Shown one piece after another: positions 8,833 to 18,907 of a stretch of 64,000 nt of DNA. The DNA lies in NCBI GenBank assembly GCA_038230735.1, contig JBBRMR010000003.1, positions 62,001 to 126,000 of the forward strand. The letters run 5' to 3'. The notes under the pieces were generated by a model. It saw nothing but the letters and a program-made list of their open reading frames with translations. It was not told where the DNA came from and made no database searches. Each line of letters begins with the position of its first letter. Positions within the stretch are counted from its first letter, which is position 1. This DNA comes from Arcicella sp038230735 (GTDB lineage: Bacteria > Bacteroidota > Bacteroidia > Cytophagales > Spirosomataceae). The position numbers were made by a program, and so were the translations under genes.

Positions 8833-10380
8833 ATGCAAATAAATCAATTACCACTTTCGGAGGTTAATCAATTTTCTTCGCTTTTTTTAGATTACATTGA
8901 GCAATCACCTAAACTTACCGATTTTTCTGGTAACTATCCTGACATTCAAGGATTTAATAAACAAATTGCCCTCAAAAAATTGGATGCTGAGAAGCGAAAG
9001 GTGTTAGTAGAAACCCTCAAAAGACAATACAAAAACCTTCCGAACCAGCCTGATTTAGATATACTCCTCTCTGAAAATACCTTCACCGTTACCACGGGGC
9101 ATCAACTCAATATTTTCACGGGACCACTTTATGTAGTTTATAAACTCATTACGGCAATAAATTTGGCGAAGAAACTGAAAAGCTATTTTCCAGCATACAA
9201 TTTCGTTCCCGTGTATTGGATGGCGAGTGAAGACCATGATTTTGCCGAAATCAATCATTTCTCCCTATTCGGGAAAATGCACACTTGGGAAACCACCCAA
9301 ACGGGGGCAGTCGGACGGATGAATCCCAAAGAAATGGCGAGTATGATTGCCAAAGTACCTCAATGTCCAGCGGTTTTTAAAGATGCCTATCTCAACAACG
9401 AAACCCTGGTAGATGCTGCCCGATGTTATATTCATGAACTGTTTGGGAGTGAGGGACTTATCAGTATTGATGCCGATGACCGTGATTTGAAAAGGCAATT
9501 TATCCCCGTTATTAAAAACGATTTATTGAATCACACCGCCTTCGATGTAGTCTCAAAAGCCACAAAATCATTGGAAGATTTGGGCTATAAAACGCAAATT
9601 GCTCCTCGTGAAATTAACTTTTTTTACCTCGCAGACGGCATCCGTGAGCGTATCACCCGTGAGGGCGATGTCTATAAAGTTTTGAATACCGATATTCAAT
9701 TTTCGGAAAAAGAGCTATTGGATTTATTAGAATCTGAACCCGAAAAATTCAGCCCAAATGTGGTCTTACGTCCTGTTTATGAAGAAGTTATCTTACCCAA
9801 TTTAGCCTACATCGGCGGACCATCGGAAGTGCCTTATTGGTTGCAATTAAAACCAATTTTTGATTTCCATGGGATAGTATTTCCTATTTTAATGCCTCGA
9901 AATTTTGGAATGTTCATCAACAAACTTTCTGCCCAACGTATTCAGAAATTAGGGCTTTCGGCAAGTGATTTATTCTTGGAAGAAACTACTTTAAAGAAGA
10001 AATTCGTAGAAAAAAATTCCAATAATATATTAAGTTTATTAGCTGAAAATCAGGCGTTTAAAATACAATTTGAGAAGATTTTGGCGAAAGCTATAAAGGT
10101 AGATAAGACCCTTGAAGGAGCAGTACAAGCTGAACAAAAGCGTTTTATGAATGGCTCAGAAAAATTAGAAAAACGCATTAGAAAAGCCGAAGAACGAAAC
10201 AAGGTAACAGAAGTTTCTCAGTTGGCAGTCTTGAAAGAAAAGCTGTTTCCGAATGGAATACCCCAAGAACGCATTGAGAATTTCTTGAATTTCTCGTTTG
10301 AAAATCCTCAGTTTCTCACCCAAGTGGGAGAGGTTTTCGACCCACTTGATTTTAGCTTTTATTTGATGGTGGAAGCGTGA
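8833..10380 (+). CDS. bshC: Bacillithiol biosynthesis cysteine ligase BshC
   Basis: Adds cysteine to glucosaminyl-malate in the last step of bacillithiol synthesis, the low-molecular-weight thiol used by Firmicutes and many Bacteroidota. Recognised from TTGHQLNIFTGPLYVVYK, the nucleotide-binding-like YWMASEDHDFAEINH and YIGGPSEVPYWLQL, and the coiled-coil C-terminal half (KRFMNGSEKLEKRIRKAEER). Length 515 residues from ATG 8833; the frame opens at a TTG at 8800, but MQINQLPLSEV is the natural N-terminus. bshA and bshB are not in the window. Confidence 0.93.
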   Translation: MQINQLPLSEVNQFSSLFLDYIEQSPKLTDFSGNYPDIQGFNKQIALKKLDAEKRKVLVETLKRQYKNLPNQPDLDILLSENTFTVTTGHQLNIFTGPLYVVYKLITAINLAKKLKSYFPAYNFVPVYWMASEDHDFAEINHFSLFGKMHTWETTQTGAVGRMNPKEMASMIAKVPQCPAVFKDAYLNNETLVDAARCYIHELFGSEGLISIDADDRDLKRQFIPVIKNDLLNHTAFDVVSKATKSLEDLGYKTQIAPREINFFYLADGIRERITREGDVYKVLNTDIQFSEKELLDLLESEPEKFSPNVVLRPVYEEVILPNLAYIGGPSEVPYWLQLKPIFDFHGIVFPILMPRNFGMFINKLSAQRIQKLGLSASDLFLEETTLKKKFVEKNSNNILSLLAENQAFKIQFEKILAKAIKVDKTLEGAVQAEQKRFMNGSEKLEKRIRKAEERNKVTEVSQLAVLKEKLFPNGIPQERIENFLNFSFENPQFLTQVGEVFDPLDFSFYLMVEA

Positions 10381-10397
10381 TGACTTTTTGGTGTTTA

Positions 10398-10754
10398 TTA
10401 TACATGACTCTGAATAAGCCCAACAAACGATTTCAAGTCGAAGGGTTTTTCGATGTAGCCGTTGGCGTTTACTTTTTGGCAAATATCTTTTATATCAATG
10501 TTGGCAGAGAATAAAAATACGGGTATATGCTTTGCCTTGTCATTCTCTTTGATAAGTTTTACTGCCTTTTCACCTCCTATTTCTGGAATCCACAAATCCA
10601 TCAGAATAAGACTTGGATTAACTCTGTCGATGTCATGAATTATATCATCGCACCGTGAAAGGGTTTCTACGGAATAATCGTATTTTTGGAGGATGGTTTT
10701 GCACAAAAAAAGAATCTCGACATCATCATCATAAATCAGTATTTTTTTTTTCAT
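10398..10754 (-). CDS. CheY-like response regulator, receiver domain only
   Basis: A 118-residue stand-alone receiver. The acidic triad DDD (residues 9-11), phosphoacceptor Asp53 (LILMDLW), switch Ser83 and conserved Lys103 (EKPF) are all present; no output domain follows. It lies 71 bp after the PAS histidine kinase gene at 10826 on the same strand, so that kinase is the likely partner. About 69% identical by eye to the second receiver at 13172, showing duplication of the module. A TAATTTTG -7-type box on the minus strand (10795-10802) with a TTTG 16 bp upstream may be its own promoter. Confidence 0.93.
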   Translation of the reverse strand: MKKKILIYDDDVEILFLCKTILQKYDYSVETLSRCDDIIHDIDRVNPSLILMDLWIPEIGGEKAVKLIKENDKAKHIPVFLFSANIDIKDICQKVNANGYIEKPFDLKSFVGLIQSHV

Positions 10755-10825
10755 GGGATATTATTAAAATCTAAAAATAGTCTCTTGATAAGAGCAAAAT
10801 TATAAAGTGATATATCCTCAAAAAA

Positions 10826-13021
10826 CTACGTATTAAAGGGTAGTATAAAATGAAAGGTACTGCCCTCGCCCAAAACGCTCTCTACCCACATTTTTCCACT
10901 GTGCCTTTGGACAATATCGTAAGAAATATAAAGCCCAATGCCCAAACCCTGAAACTGCAACGAATGTTCCTCTACTCGGTAATATCGTTCAAAAACTTTT
11001 TCCAAATGCTTCTCCGACATTCCAACTCCCTTATCCACAACGGAAACTTGCAGATAATTGTTTTTACTTTCCATTTTTATTATTACTTCATTAGCCTTGG
11101 GCGAATATTTGATAGCATTCGTCAGGAGATTAATAATCACTTGTTGCAGACGGTCTTTATCTCCCAAAAACTGTTTATTGATTGAACCAATTTTAATGAT
11201 TTTGTGCGTAATTGAACTGTACTGCACGTTTTCGATGGTGTCAGCGACCATCTTATCAAAATTAAAAGTACTATCGGTAAAGTTGAGTTTACCGTGTTGT
11301 ATTTTGCTGGAATCCAACAATTCCGAAATTAATTTATTCAAGCGTTCGGTGGCTTCACTGGCTTTTTTAGCGTAGATAAAATTAGTATTGTTTTCATCCA
11401 ACGAAATTTCTAACAGTTGCAAATACGCCTTTGCCGAGGTAAGGGGCGTTTTCATCTCGTGGCTGGCAATGCTGATGAACTCATCTTTCTTTTGTTCTTT
11501 CAGTTTCTGGTCGTGAATATCGGTAACTGAACCCATCCATTTAATGACATTTCCGTTATCATCTCTCAACGGTACGCCCACCGAAACGTGCCAACGGTAT
11601 TCGCCTTCTTTATTTTTTAACCTAACTTCTGAGGTAAATTTTTCACCCGTTTCCACACTTTTTTGCCAATCATTCATCGAACTCTCCTTATCATCAGGAT
11701 GGCAAATTATCATCCAATAGTCAGTAGTAGGCATTTCCCCCGCATATTCTATCCATTGCGAAGAAAGGTATTCAGGCGTTCCCACTGTATCCGTCATCCA
11801 TACCATTTGCGGAATGGTTTCGGTGAGGCTTCTAAATTTTGCTTCACTCGCTTTCACCTCAATTTCAGCCTTTTTTCTTTCGGTAATATTGGTAAAAAGT
11901 ATCGCAACTTTATTATTCGTTTTATCGCCTAATCTGAAAGCATACACCTCAAACCAAGTATTCATGGCTTCGGAATAATCAATAAATCTGATGGACTCGC
12001 CCGTCATTACCACGTTTCCATATTTTTGCGACCAACTTATTTCAATATCAGGGACAATTTCACTGATGGTTTTGCCATCAACATTTTCCAGACCTGTTTG
12101 CTTTTTAAACATAGGATTAGATTCCAAAAAACGATAATCAACAGGTTCATTATCCGAATCGAAAACTACTTCAACGATACAAAAGCCTTGATCCATTTTT
12201 TCAAAGATACCTTTGTATTTCTCTTCACTTTCTTTAATAATTGTTTCGCTTCTTTTTTGCTCGGTAATGTCCCGAGAAACCGCAACGATTTCGTGTATTC
12301 CATTATCCGAATTTATCACGGGCGACACCACCACATCCCACCATTTAAAGGTGCCTTTAAGGGTTGATCCTGCCGTAATAAACTGAACTTTTTCGCCCAA
12401 AAGAGCTTTTTGAACAGCATTTTGAACGATTTCTTTATTCTCATCGCCCCATAAATCCCACCACATTTTATTTTTAGCTTCCCCAAAATCATCTATTTCC
12501 AAAAGACACTGACCGTTATGGTTCATAAAAATAATCCGCCCGTCATTATCAATAATTTTTAAACAATCGGGGCTACTTTCCAGTACCGTTCGGCTGAATA
12601 TTTCCGTCTCTTTTTCAGTATTTTCCGATTTTTTACGAGCCAGAGTCTTCTGCGTAACATCCACCGAAACCATCATTACGCCAGTCATCTGCCCAGTATC
12701 ATCTTGGACGGGCTGGGCAGTAATATTGAACCACGAAGTTTCGGAATTTATCGTTATCGGAAATTCTTGCTGGGTTTGTTCATTTCCAAGCAGGATTACG
12801 TCTTGGAGGATAGTCTCCACGGCAGTTGATTTTAAGGAAGGGAATACCTCAAAAAAAGGCTTGTTCAAAACCTCATTGGGGTTTTTTTGCCACAATGCTA
12901 AGTTTTTTTCATTCGCCAACTCAATCACAAGATTGTCCCCCCTCAACATTGAAATGGCAATGGGCAACTGGTCAATTATCTTATTATTAAAATCTTTTGA
13001 GAATACGGTGGTTAGACCCAT
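10826..13021 (-). CDS. Cytoplasmic multi-PAS sensor histidine kinase
   Basis: A 731-residue kinase with four PAS domains (about 12-125, 142-255, 265-382, 392-505), then HisKA with phospho-acceptor His521 (SHEMKTPLT), N box Asn631, and G boxes DKGVG (663-667) and GLGIGL (692-697). No transmembrane segment or signal peptide is visible, so it senses a cytoplasmic cue. The second PAS domain (SSPDCLKIIDNDG) is closely related to the last PAS domain of the CheB/CheR kinase at 13641, and the kinase core is also alike, so the two kinases share an ancestor. Together with the receiver at 10398 it forms one two-component module. Confidence 0.95.
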   Translation of the reverse strand: MGLTTVFSKDFNNKIIDQLPIAISMLRGDNLVIELANEKNLALWQKNPNEVLNKPFFEVFPSLKSTAVETILQDVILLGNEQTQQEFPITINSETSWFNITAQPVQDDTGQMTGVMMVSVDVTQKTLARKKSENTEKETEIFSRTVLESSPDCLKIIDNDGRIIFMNHNGQCLLEIDDFGEAKNKMWWDLWGDENKEIVQNAVQKALLGEKVQFITAGSTLKGTFKWWDVVVSPVINSDNGIHEIVAVSRDITEQKRSETIIKESEEKYKGIFEKMDQGFCIVEVVFDSDNEPVDYRFLESNPMFKKQTGLENVDGKTISEIVPDIEISWSQKYGNVVMTGESIRFIDYSEAMNTWFEVYAFRLGDKTNNKVAILFTNITERKKAEIEVKASEAKFRSLTETIPQMVWMTDTVGTPEYLSSQWIEYAGEMPTTDYWMIICHPDDKESSMNDWQKSVETGEKFTSEVRLKNKEGEYRWHVSVGVPLRDDNGNVIKWMGSVTDIHDQKLKEQKKDEFISIASHEMKTPLTSAKAYLQLLEISLDENNTNFIYAKKASEATERLNKLISELLDSSKIQHGKLNFTDSTFNFDKMVADTIENVQYSSITHKIIKIGSINKQFLGDKDRLQQVIINLLTNAIKYSPKANEVIIKMESKNNYLQVSVVDKGVGMSEKHLEKVFERYYRVEEHSLQFQGLGIGLYISYDIVQRHSGKMWVESVLGEGSTFHFILPFNT

Positions 13022-13171
13022 GACGGTTTTATTGAGTGTTTTGCTGGTAAATAATTATAATGGCTTTTTATAAAATTTAATGGTTTTGAGCCTAACGCAT
13101 TTAAGGCTGAATTAATGTACTCTTGACATACGAAAAATTTGAAAATTAAATTCAATAATCACATGAAGATG

Positions 13172-13528
13172 TTAGGCATTATTCTGTATCACTTCAATAA
13201 AGGTCTTTACATCAAAGGGTTTGGCAAGGTATCCGTTGGCGTTTACTTTCTCACAAATCTCCTTAATATCAACATTTGCCGAAAACAAAAAAATGGGAAT
13301 GTGCTGGGTTAGTTCATGCGTTTTCATCATTTTCACGGCTTTTTCGCCCCCCATTTCGGGTATCCACAAGTCCATCAGAATAAAATCTGGTTTCAGTCTT
13401 TTTATATCAGCAATCACATCATCACAGCGAGAAAGCGTTTCAACGGCGTAATCGTGTTTTTTCAAAATAATCTTACACAACAGCAAAATCTCTTCGTCAT
13501 CATCATAAATTAGTATGTTCTTTTTCAT
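13172..13528 (-). CDS. CheY-like response regulator, second copy
   Basis: A 118-residue stand-alone receiver with Asp9-11, phosphoacceptor Asp53, Ser83 and Lys103. It is a paralogue of the receiver at 10398, with the same length and no gaps. It follows the CheB/CheR hybrid kinase (stop at 13641) by 112 bp on the same strand and is the likely phosphotransfer partner of that kinase, which lacks a receiver of its own. With no DNA-binding domain, output must come through protein contact or phosphorelay. Confidence 0.93.
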   Translation of the reverse strand: MKKNILIYDDDEEILLLCKIILKKHDYAVETLSRCDDVIADIKRLKPDFILMDLWIPEMGGEKAVKMMKTHELTQHIPIFLFSANVDIKEICEKVNANGYLAKPFDVKTFIEVIQNNA

Positions 13529-13640
13529 GGGATTGTTTTAAAGGGGACAGTAATTTATCGTTTTTTTAAAGAGATATTATTTGGAATTATGGCAAAGAAT
13601 TAAGATTTTGAAAAAATCTTACCCCAAAAACCACCTAAAA

Positions 13641-16600
13641 TTAACTTTCCTGAACATCATTCTCAAATGGTAAGGTAAAATAAAATGTACTGCCCTTACC
13701 CACTTCACTTTCTACCCACATTTTACCGCCATGCCGCATCACAATATCATAGGAAATATATAAGCCAATGCCCAAACCTTGAAACTGAATAGCGTGTTCC
13801 TCTACTCGATAATATCTATCAAAAACCTTCTTTAGGTGATTTTCAGACATTCCGATACCTTTGTCAGTAACGGATACGGTCAATTGATTTTCATCTTCGG
13901 TCAAATTCACCAAAATCTCAAACGCTTTGGGGGCGTACTTGATGGCGTTGGTGAGGAGGTTGATAATTACTTGTTGCAAACGGTTTTCATCCCCCCAAAA
14001 TAATTGAGAAATAATGCCCGTTTTAGTGATTTGATACGAAGGAAAACTGTGTCCAATGTCTTCGATGGTATTTTGGATCATATCACTGAAATTGAACTTT
14101 GAAACATTATAATTCAAGCGTCCGTTCTGAATTTTGCTGGCATCCAATAATTCGGTAATTAAACTATTCAAGCGTCCGACGGCATCACTGGCTTTTTTGG
14201 CGTAAAGCATTGAAGTTTCGTCTCCTTCCAGGGTCATTTCCAACAACTGCAAATAGGCTTTTGCCGTGGTGAGGGGCGTTTTCATCTCGTGGCTCGCAAT
14301 GCTAATGAATTCATCTTTTTTCTGCTCCAATTGTATTCTATCCGTAATATCTCTCGACACCGAAATCAATTGAGTAACCATTCCATCCGAACTAAAAAGA
14401 GGTGTTACGATTACGTCCCACCATTTTGGCATGCCTTTGGCAGTTGGGCAATAGGCTTGAAAATGAGCCGTATTTCCCCCAAAAGCTGTTTCCAAGGCAA
14501 CCTCAACAGCGGGTTTATTTTCCTTTCCCCAAATATCTGCCCAATGTTTATTTTTCATGATATTAAAATCATCAATTTCCATCAGGCAAAGTCCGTTGGT
14601 ATTCATAAAAAAGATGAGACCTTCCTTGTCCAAAACCTTCACACAGTCGGGACTACTTTGCAAAACGCTTGTACTAAATTCTTCGGCGAGCCTTATTTTT
14701 TCGGTGGCTTGCATTTGTTCGTCAATATCGGTGTTCGTTCCAATCCACGCTATTATTTTACCATTACTATCTTTATGAGGAATTGCACGAGTTAAATGCC
14801 AATGATAAACTCCATCGTGGCGGAGTATTCTTTGTTCGATATTAAACTCTTTGCCTGTGTCAATTGAGTATTGCCACTTTTTTACCGTACTTGCTAAATC
14901 ATCGGGATGCACGATTTTGTCCCAATCCCAATCTTTTAATTGTTCAAAATTCATTTGGGTATAATCCAGCCATTGCTGATTATAATAGTCCACATTTCCT
15001 GCTGCATCAGTAGTATTCATTTTTTGGGGCATGACTTCGGCAAGTGTTTTGAAACGGTCAGCATCTTCCTGTCGCATTCTTCGAGAGAAAATTTGTTCGG
15101 TTACTTCATAGCCAAAAACCAAAATACCCGTTATTTGATTGTCTTCATCAAAAATGGGTTGATAACTGAAATTAAAATAGCGTTCGGCGGGTTCAAGCCC
15201 TTCATCGTAGGCAACCCAAACGAGCATTTCGGTACCCAAAAATATTTCACCCGTTTCATAAACATTATCCAGAATTTTATCTAAACCCTGTCCCACCAGT
15301 TCAGGAAGAGCTTCTAAAAGCGGTTTGTTCACAAAATCACGAACTCCAAAGAGTTTTTGGTACGATTCATTCACCAATTCATAGATATATTCTGGACCTA
15401 TGAGTGTACACACAAAAGCGGGAGAAGACAGATACATATTTTTAATCATCTCAGCATTGCGTTTCAAATGCTTGCGACTCATAATCAGTTCGGTTACATC
15501 ATACGCAAAAACCAAGATACCCTCTATCTTTCCATTTTCATCTTTAAAGGCTTGGTAATTAAAATTCAAAAATCTATTGTCAGTCTTGTGGTTTCCAGTA
15601 TTGATAAAAATGGGCTTCTCTTTGGCGATGTAAGGATTACCCGTTTCATAGACTTCATTCAAGATTTTTACGAAACCCTGGCTTTCCAACTCGGGCATTA
15701 ACTCAGCTAAGGTTTTGCCAATAATGTCTTTTTTACCAATAAATTCCAAATACGCCGTGTTAGCAAATTCAAATTTATGATTGGGTTCTTTCAGAATGGC
15801 AAATAAAGCGGGAGAATCATTTAAAAAACCATGCAGTAATTGGCGTTCTTTGGCAATGATTTTAGCATTTTCTATCAATATATTTTCAGCATTTCTTCTT
15901 GCTGTAATATCATCCAATGCCATCAGAATCAATTGTTCTCCGCTTTCTCGGCTCATGTGCTGAATATTCACGCAGATGGTTCTTTCGCCAATGATGGGGA
16001 AGGTAAAATCAATTTCTACTTCCACCATTTGCTCTCTTTCCTTCTGAACTTTACTTAACTCTTTCCGCAATTCGGGAATATCCCAGCTACTACCTAATAG
16101 GGTAAATAGATGCTTACCCATTGTTTCTTCCTCCGTAATATGAAAGATTTTATAGAAGGCAGTATTGGCACTTTTAACCATAAAGTTTTTATCCAAAACC
16201 AACAGTGGTTCGTGCAGAACGGCAAGGGTGGCTTCGGCAAGCCTGCGGGATTGATTGAATTCTTCATTGCGGTCGTAGAGTTCTTGGTTTACCGTAATCA
16301 ACTCTTCATTCGTGCTTTGGAGTTCTTCTTTGCTGGTTTCCAACTCTTCGTTGAGGCTTTGGAGTTCTTCGCTGCCGCTGAGCAACTCTTCGTTGGAGCT
16401 TTGGAGTTCTTCGTTGGCGGCTTCTTGCTCTTCCGTAATCGTCCGCATATCTTCCCGAGCCTGAGCCAACTCTTTTTCTAATTGGAGAATACGGTTTATT
16501 ACTCCTTTGCTTTCGGTGGCAGGATTCTGATCTCCTTTTTTGAAGATCTCTTCGTTTGAAACAAAATCTTGGGTGTTGCGAAAGAGAATCAGAAAATGTA

Positions 16601-18449
16601 TATCAATGGTATTGAGCAAGGGAACTACCTCAATGGTTACTAATTTTTTCCCCGCATTGATGGGGATTCCTTCTCGGACAAAAGACTCTTTGGTAGTTTT
16701 TGCGTGGTGGAGAGCATTGCGTATTTCAAAGGATAAGCCTTCTTTTGCCATTTTCATCACGTTCAAACTCGCCCTGCCCGAGGAAGGTTCTAAAAATTCC
16801 CCCGTTGCCCCTCTGAACTCTACGATGTCGTACTGTTCATTCACCACCACTCCCACAGGCGTATATCTTTGTAATAAAACATCATCGGCATTTTTTTGAA
16901 AATCTTCGATTTTCCCTTCTTTGCTTCTCATAAAATAACTTTTGTCCTGGTAGGTTGTTTCTTTTCGTTCAGTGCTAAGATTAACCAACTTGCTCGTGAC
17001 GGATTTCTTGATAAAATACTTATCTTTTTTGCCAAAAGGCATAAAAATATCCGAGGCATTTCCCGTAGTTTCTGATTTGCCCAATAATAAAATCCCCCTA
17101 TCATTTAGGGCGTAATGGAACAGATTGAAGGCTTTTTTCTGTAAAAAAGGTTCTAAATAAATCAGCACATTGCGGCAACTGATAAAGTTCATTTTGGCAA
17201 AAGGAGGGTCTTTGATAAAATTATGCACCGCAAAAATACACATATCCCGCACAGTTTTTTTTATTTGATAATGCCCATCTATTTTATTGAAAAAACGCTC
17301 TAAACGCTTCTCCGAAACGCCCTCTAATTCTTTTTTGGAAAAAATACCTAATCTGGCTTTTCTGATGGCTTTTTCGGAAAGGTCAGTGGCAAAAATCTGA
17401 ACTTTTATGTTGGAAATATGCTCGTTCATATACTCATGCAAGCACATAGCGATTGAATAGGCTTCCTGCCCCGTGGAACAGCCCGCAATCCAAAACCGAA
17501 GGGGATTATTCTCTCCTTCGGTTTTTATGATTTCGGGAAAAATGGTTTCGCACAAAATATCAAAAGTGGCAGTATCCCGAAAAAATGAAGTAACGGGAAT
17601 GAGTAAATCCTGAAACAGAATATCTAATTCTGTTTTATTTTTTTTCAGATAATCTACGTATTCCTTTACGCTTGCCAATTGCAGCATCACCATTCGGCGG
17701 AGGATGCGGCGGCGAACGGTGGTTTGCTTATAAAAATTAAAGTCAACGCCTACTCTCACCTTCAACAAAGCCAATATTTGTCGGAAACCGTCTTCATTAA
17801 TTTTGTCCTTTACCGTATCAGAATTGTCCGAAGAAGCTTCGGTAAAAACTTGGTGTAACTCCATGAGTTTTTCCGAAATTTTTTCGGGAGCCATAATAAA
17901 ATCCACAATTCCTGCATCAATGGCACTTTGGGGCATACCATCATAACTGGACGTAGTTGGGTCTTGGACTAAGGTTAGTCCGCCACTATCTTTAATATGT
18001 TTCAGTCCCGCCGTACCATCAGATCCCGTACCCGACAAAATCACTCCAATGGCGTGAGTCTGATGGACTTCGGCAAGGGAAGAAAAGAAAATATCAATCG
18101 GCAGATTTATTTTATTTGCAGCCTCTCTCGGACTCAATTTCAATATGCCGTCCGTGGCAATCAGCATTTTATTGGAAGGAATCACATAAATATTATTAGG
18201 GCTAACCTTCACATTATCACTAATTTCAATCACGGGTATTTTACTGACCCTTTGCAGGATTTCGGACAAAGCACTATCGTGTTTGGGGTGAAGATGTTGC
18301 ACCAAGATATACGCCATCCCAGAGTCTTCGGGGATGGGGGCAATCAACTTTTTAAAGGCATCTAAGCCTCCCGCAGAAGCACCAATCCCCACCACAGGAA
18401 AGAGATTCTGTGAAAGTATTTTGGGAGTATTTATTCCTAATTTAGGCAT
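13641..18449 (-). CDS. CheB-CheR-PAS hybrid sensor histidine kinase
   Basis: A 1602-residue multidomain protein. In order: CheB methylesterase domain with catalytic Ser25 (GIGASAGG), His52 (LVQHLH) and Asp144 (GSDGTAG); CheR methyltransferase domain (about 225-490) with the SAM-binding GCSTGQEAYS at 323-332; a heptad-rich coiled coil of repeated SxEEL units (about 680-750); five PAS domains; HisKA with His1387; and an ATPase domain with GLGIGL. No transmembrane segment is seen. The frame opens at a TTG at 18476 but ATG 18449 (MPKLGINTP) is preferred. No chemotaxis receptor, CheA or CheW gene lies nearby. CheB/CheR-PAS kinases are a known family of Bacteroidota and other bacteria whose methylation target is mostly unknown. 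Confidence 0.95.
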   Translation of the reverse strand: MPKLGINTPKILSQNLFPVVGIGASAGGLDAFKKLIAPIPEDSGMAYILVQHLHPKHDSALSEILQRVSKIPVIEISDNVKVSPNNIYVIPSNKMLIATDGILKLSPREAANKINLPIDIFFSSLAEVHQTHAIGVILSGTGSDGTAGLKHIKDSGGLTLVQDPTTSSYDGMPQSAIDAGIVDFIMAPEKISEKLMELHQVFTEASSDNSDTVKDKINEDGFRQILALLKVRVGVDFNFYKQTTVRRRILRRMVMLQLASVKEYVDYLKKNKTELDILFQDLLIPVTSFFRDTATFDILCETIFPEIIKTEGENNPLRFWIAGCSTGQEAYSIAMCLHEYMNEHISNIKVQIFATDLSEKAIRKARLGIFSKKELEGVSEKRLERFFNKIDGHYQIKKTVRDMCIFAVHNFIKDPPFAKMNFISCRNVLIYLEPFLQKKAFNLFHYALNDRGILLLGKSETTGNASDIFMPFGKKDKYFIKKSVTSKLVNLSTERKETTYQDKSYFMRSKEGKIEDFQKNADDVLLQRYTPVGVVVNEQYDIVEFRGATGEFLEPSSGRASLNVMKMAKEGLSFEIRNALHHAKTTKESFVREGIPINAGKKLVTIEVVPLLNTIDIHFLILFRNTQDFVSNEEIFKKGDQNPATESKGVINRILQLEKELAQAREDMRTITEEQEAANEELQSSNEELLSGSEELQSLNEELETSKEELQSTNEELITVNQELYDRNEEFNQSRRLAEATLAVLHEPLLVLDKNFMVKSANTAFYKIFHITEEETMGKHLFTLLGSSWDIPELRKELSKVQKEREQMVEVEIDFTFPIIGERTICVNIQHMSRESGEQLILMALDDITARRNAENILIENAKIIAKERQLLHGFLNDSPALFAILKEPNHKFEFANTAYLEFIGKKDIIGKTLAELMPELESQGFVKILNEVYETGNPYIAKEKPIFINTGNHKTDNRFLNFNYQAFKDENGKIEGILVFAYDVTELIMSRKHLKRNAEMIKNMYLSSPAFVCTLIGPEYIYELVNESYQKLFGVRDFVNKPLLEALPELVGQGLDKILDNVYETGEIFLGTEMLVWVAYDEGLEPAERYFNFSYQPIFDEDNQITGILVFGYEVTEQIFSRRMRQEDADRFKTLAEVMPQKMNTTDAAGNVDYYNQQWLDYTQMNFEQLKDWDWDKIVHPDDLASTVKKWQYSIDTGKEFNIEQRILRHDGVYHWHLTRAIPHKDSNGKIIAWIGTNTDIDEQMQATEKIRLAEEFSTSVLQSSPDCVKVLDKEGLIFFMNTNGLCLMEIDDFNIMKNKHWADIWGKENKPAVEVALETAFGGNTAHFQAYCPTAKGMPKWWDVIVTPLFSSDGMVTQLISVSRDITDRIQLEQKKDEFISIASHEMKTPLTTAKAYLQLLEMTLEGDETSMLYAKKASDAVGRLNSLITELLDASKIQNGRLNYNVSKFNFSDMIQNTIEDIGHSFPSYQITKTGIISQLFWGDENRLQQVIINLLTNAIKYAPKAFEILVNLTEDENQLTVSVTDKGIGMSENHLKKVFDRYYRVEEHAIQFQGLGIGLYISYDIVMRHGGKMWVESEVGKGSTFYFTLPFENDVQES

Positions 18450-18711
18450 GGTTTTGAGGGTTAAATTTGGTCTCAATCAACGGCAAATTCAATAACTACC
18501 AAAACTTATAGTGGCGTTATAAATTGTTAAAGTAAAGTTTGATGGTTTTGATGGAAAGGGATTTTCCGTTGCCGATACTTAAATATCAAAAGAACGAAGC
18601 AAACGTAATGTACTAAACGTTAAAGAAGATGATATGGTACTATTGAGTTATGATAAGGTTTTTAACGATAATGGTAAAGGTAGTTATTAATGCGTATAAA
18701 AATTAGAATAC

Positions 18712-18743
18712 TTCAGTATTTTAATTTTATTTAAAATACTGAA
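18712..18743. repeat. Perfect hairpin, AT-rich
   Basis: Arms of 13 bp (18712-18724 and 18731-18743) flank a 6-nt loop. There is no gene ending nearby, so it is more likely a regulatory or relict repeat structure than a terminator. Confidence 0.6.
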
Positions 18744-18844
18744 AATCAACCCTTTAAATTAAAATTAAAATTAATCTATAATATCCATGGATAATAATTC
18801 ATTTCTTCACTGATTTCATCATTCTTTTTTAATTTTGTGGCGAG

Positions 18845-18892
18845 AACTTTCCGAAACAATATCCATTGTGGGTATAAAATTTTCGGGAAGTT
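18845..18892. repeat. Single AACTTCCCGAAA inverted repeat
   Basis: Arms 18845-18856 and 18881-18892 match with one mismatch around a 24-nt loop. It is a diverged single copy of the family seen at 4481 and 29574, placed just upstream of the glycosyltransferase start at 18908. Confidence 0.65.
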
Positions 18893-18907
18893 AATTTTAG
18901 ATTATTC

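Larger units (their letters stand above)
18477..18907. other. 431-bp intergenic region between divergent genes
   Basis: Non-coding spacer between the CheB/CheR kinase (minus) and the glycosyltransferase (plus). It holds a perfect hairpin (18712-18743), an AACTTCCCGAAAG-type inverted repeat (18845-18892), a minus-strand TACGTTTG (18600-18607) and a plus-strand TAATTTTG (18830-18837) that look like -7 boxes but lack a clear -33 partner. No small ORF of convincing quality was seen. Confidence 0.6.

Noticed and set aside
10795..10822. Promoter of the first receiver gene
   Set aside because: The TAATTTTG box is good but the spacing of 16 bp is short; mentioned only within the gene entry.
16250..16480. 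Repetitive GGAGTTCTTC-like DNA resembling a tandem repeat locus
   Set aside because: It is the coding sequence of the coiled coil in the CheB/CheR kinase; the repetition comes from SxEEL heptads.
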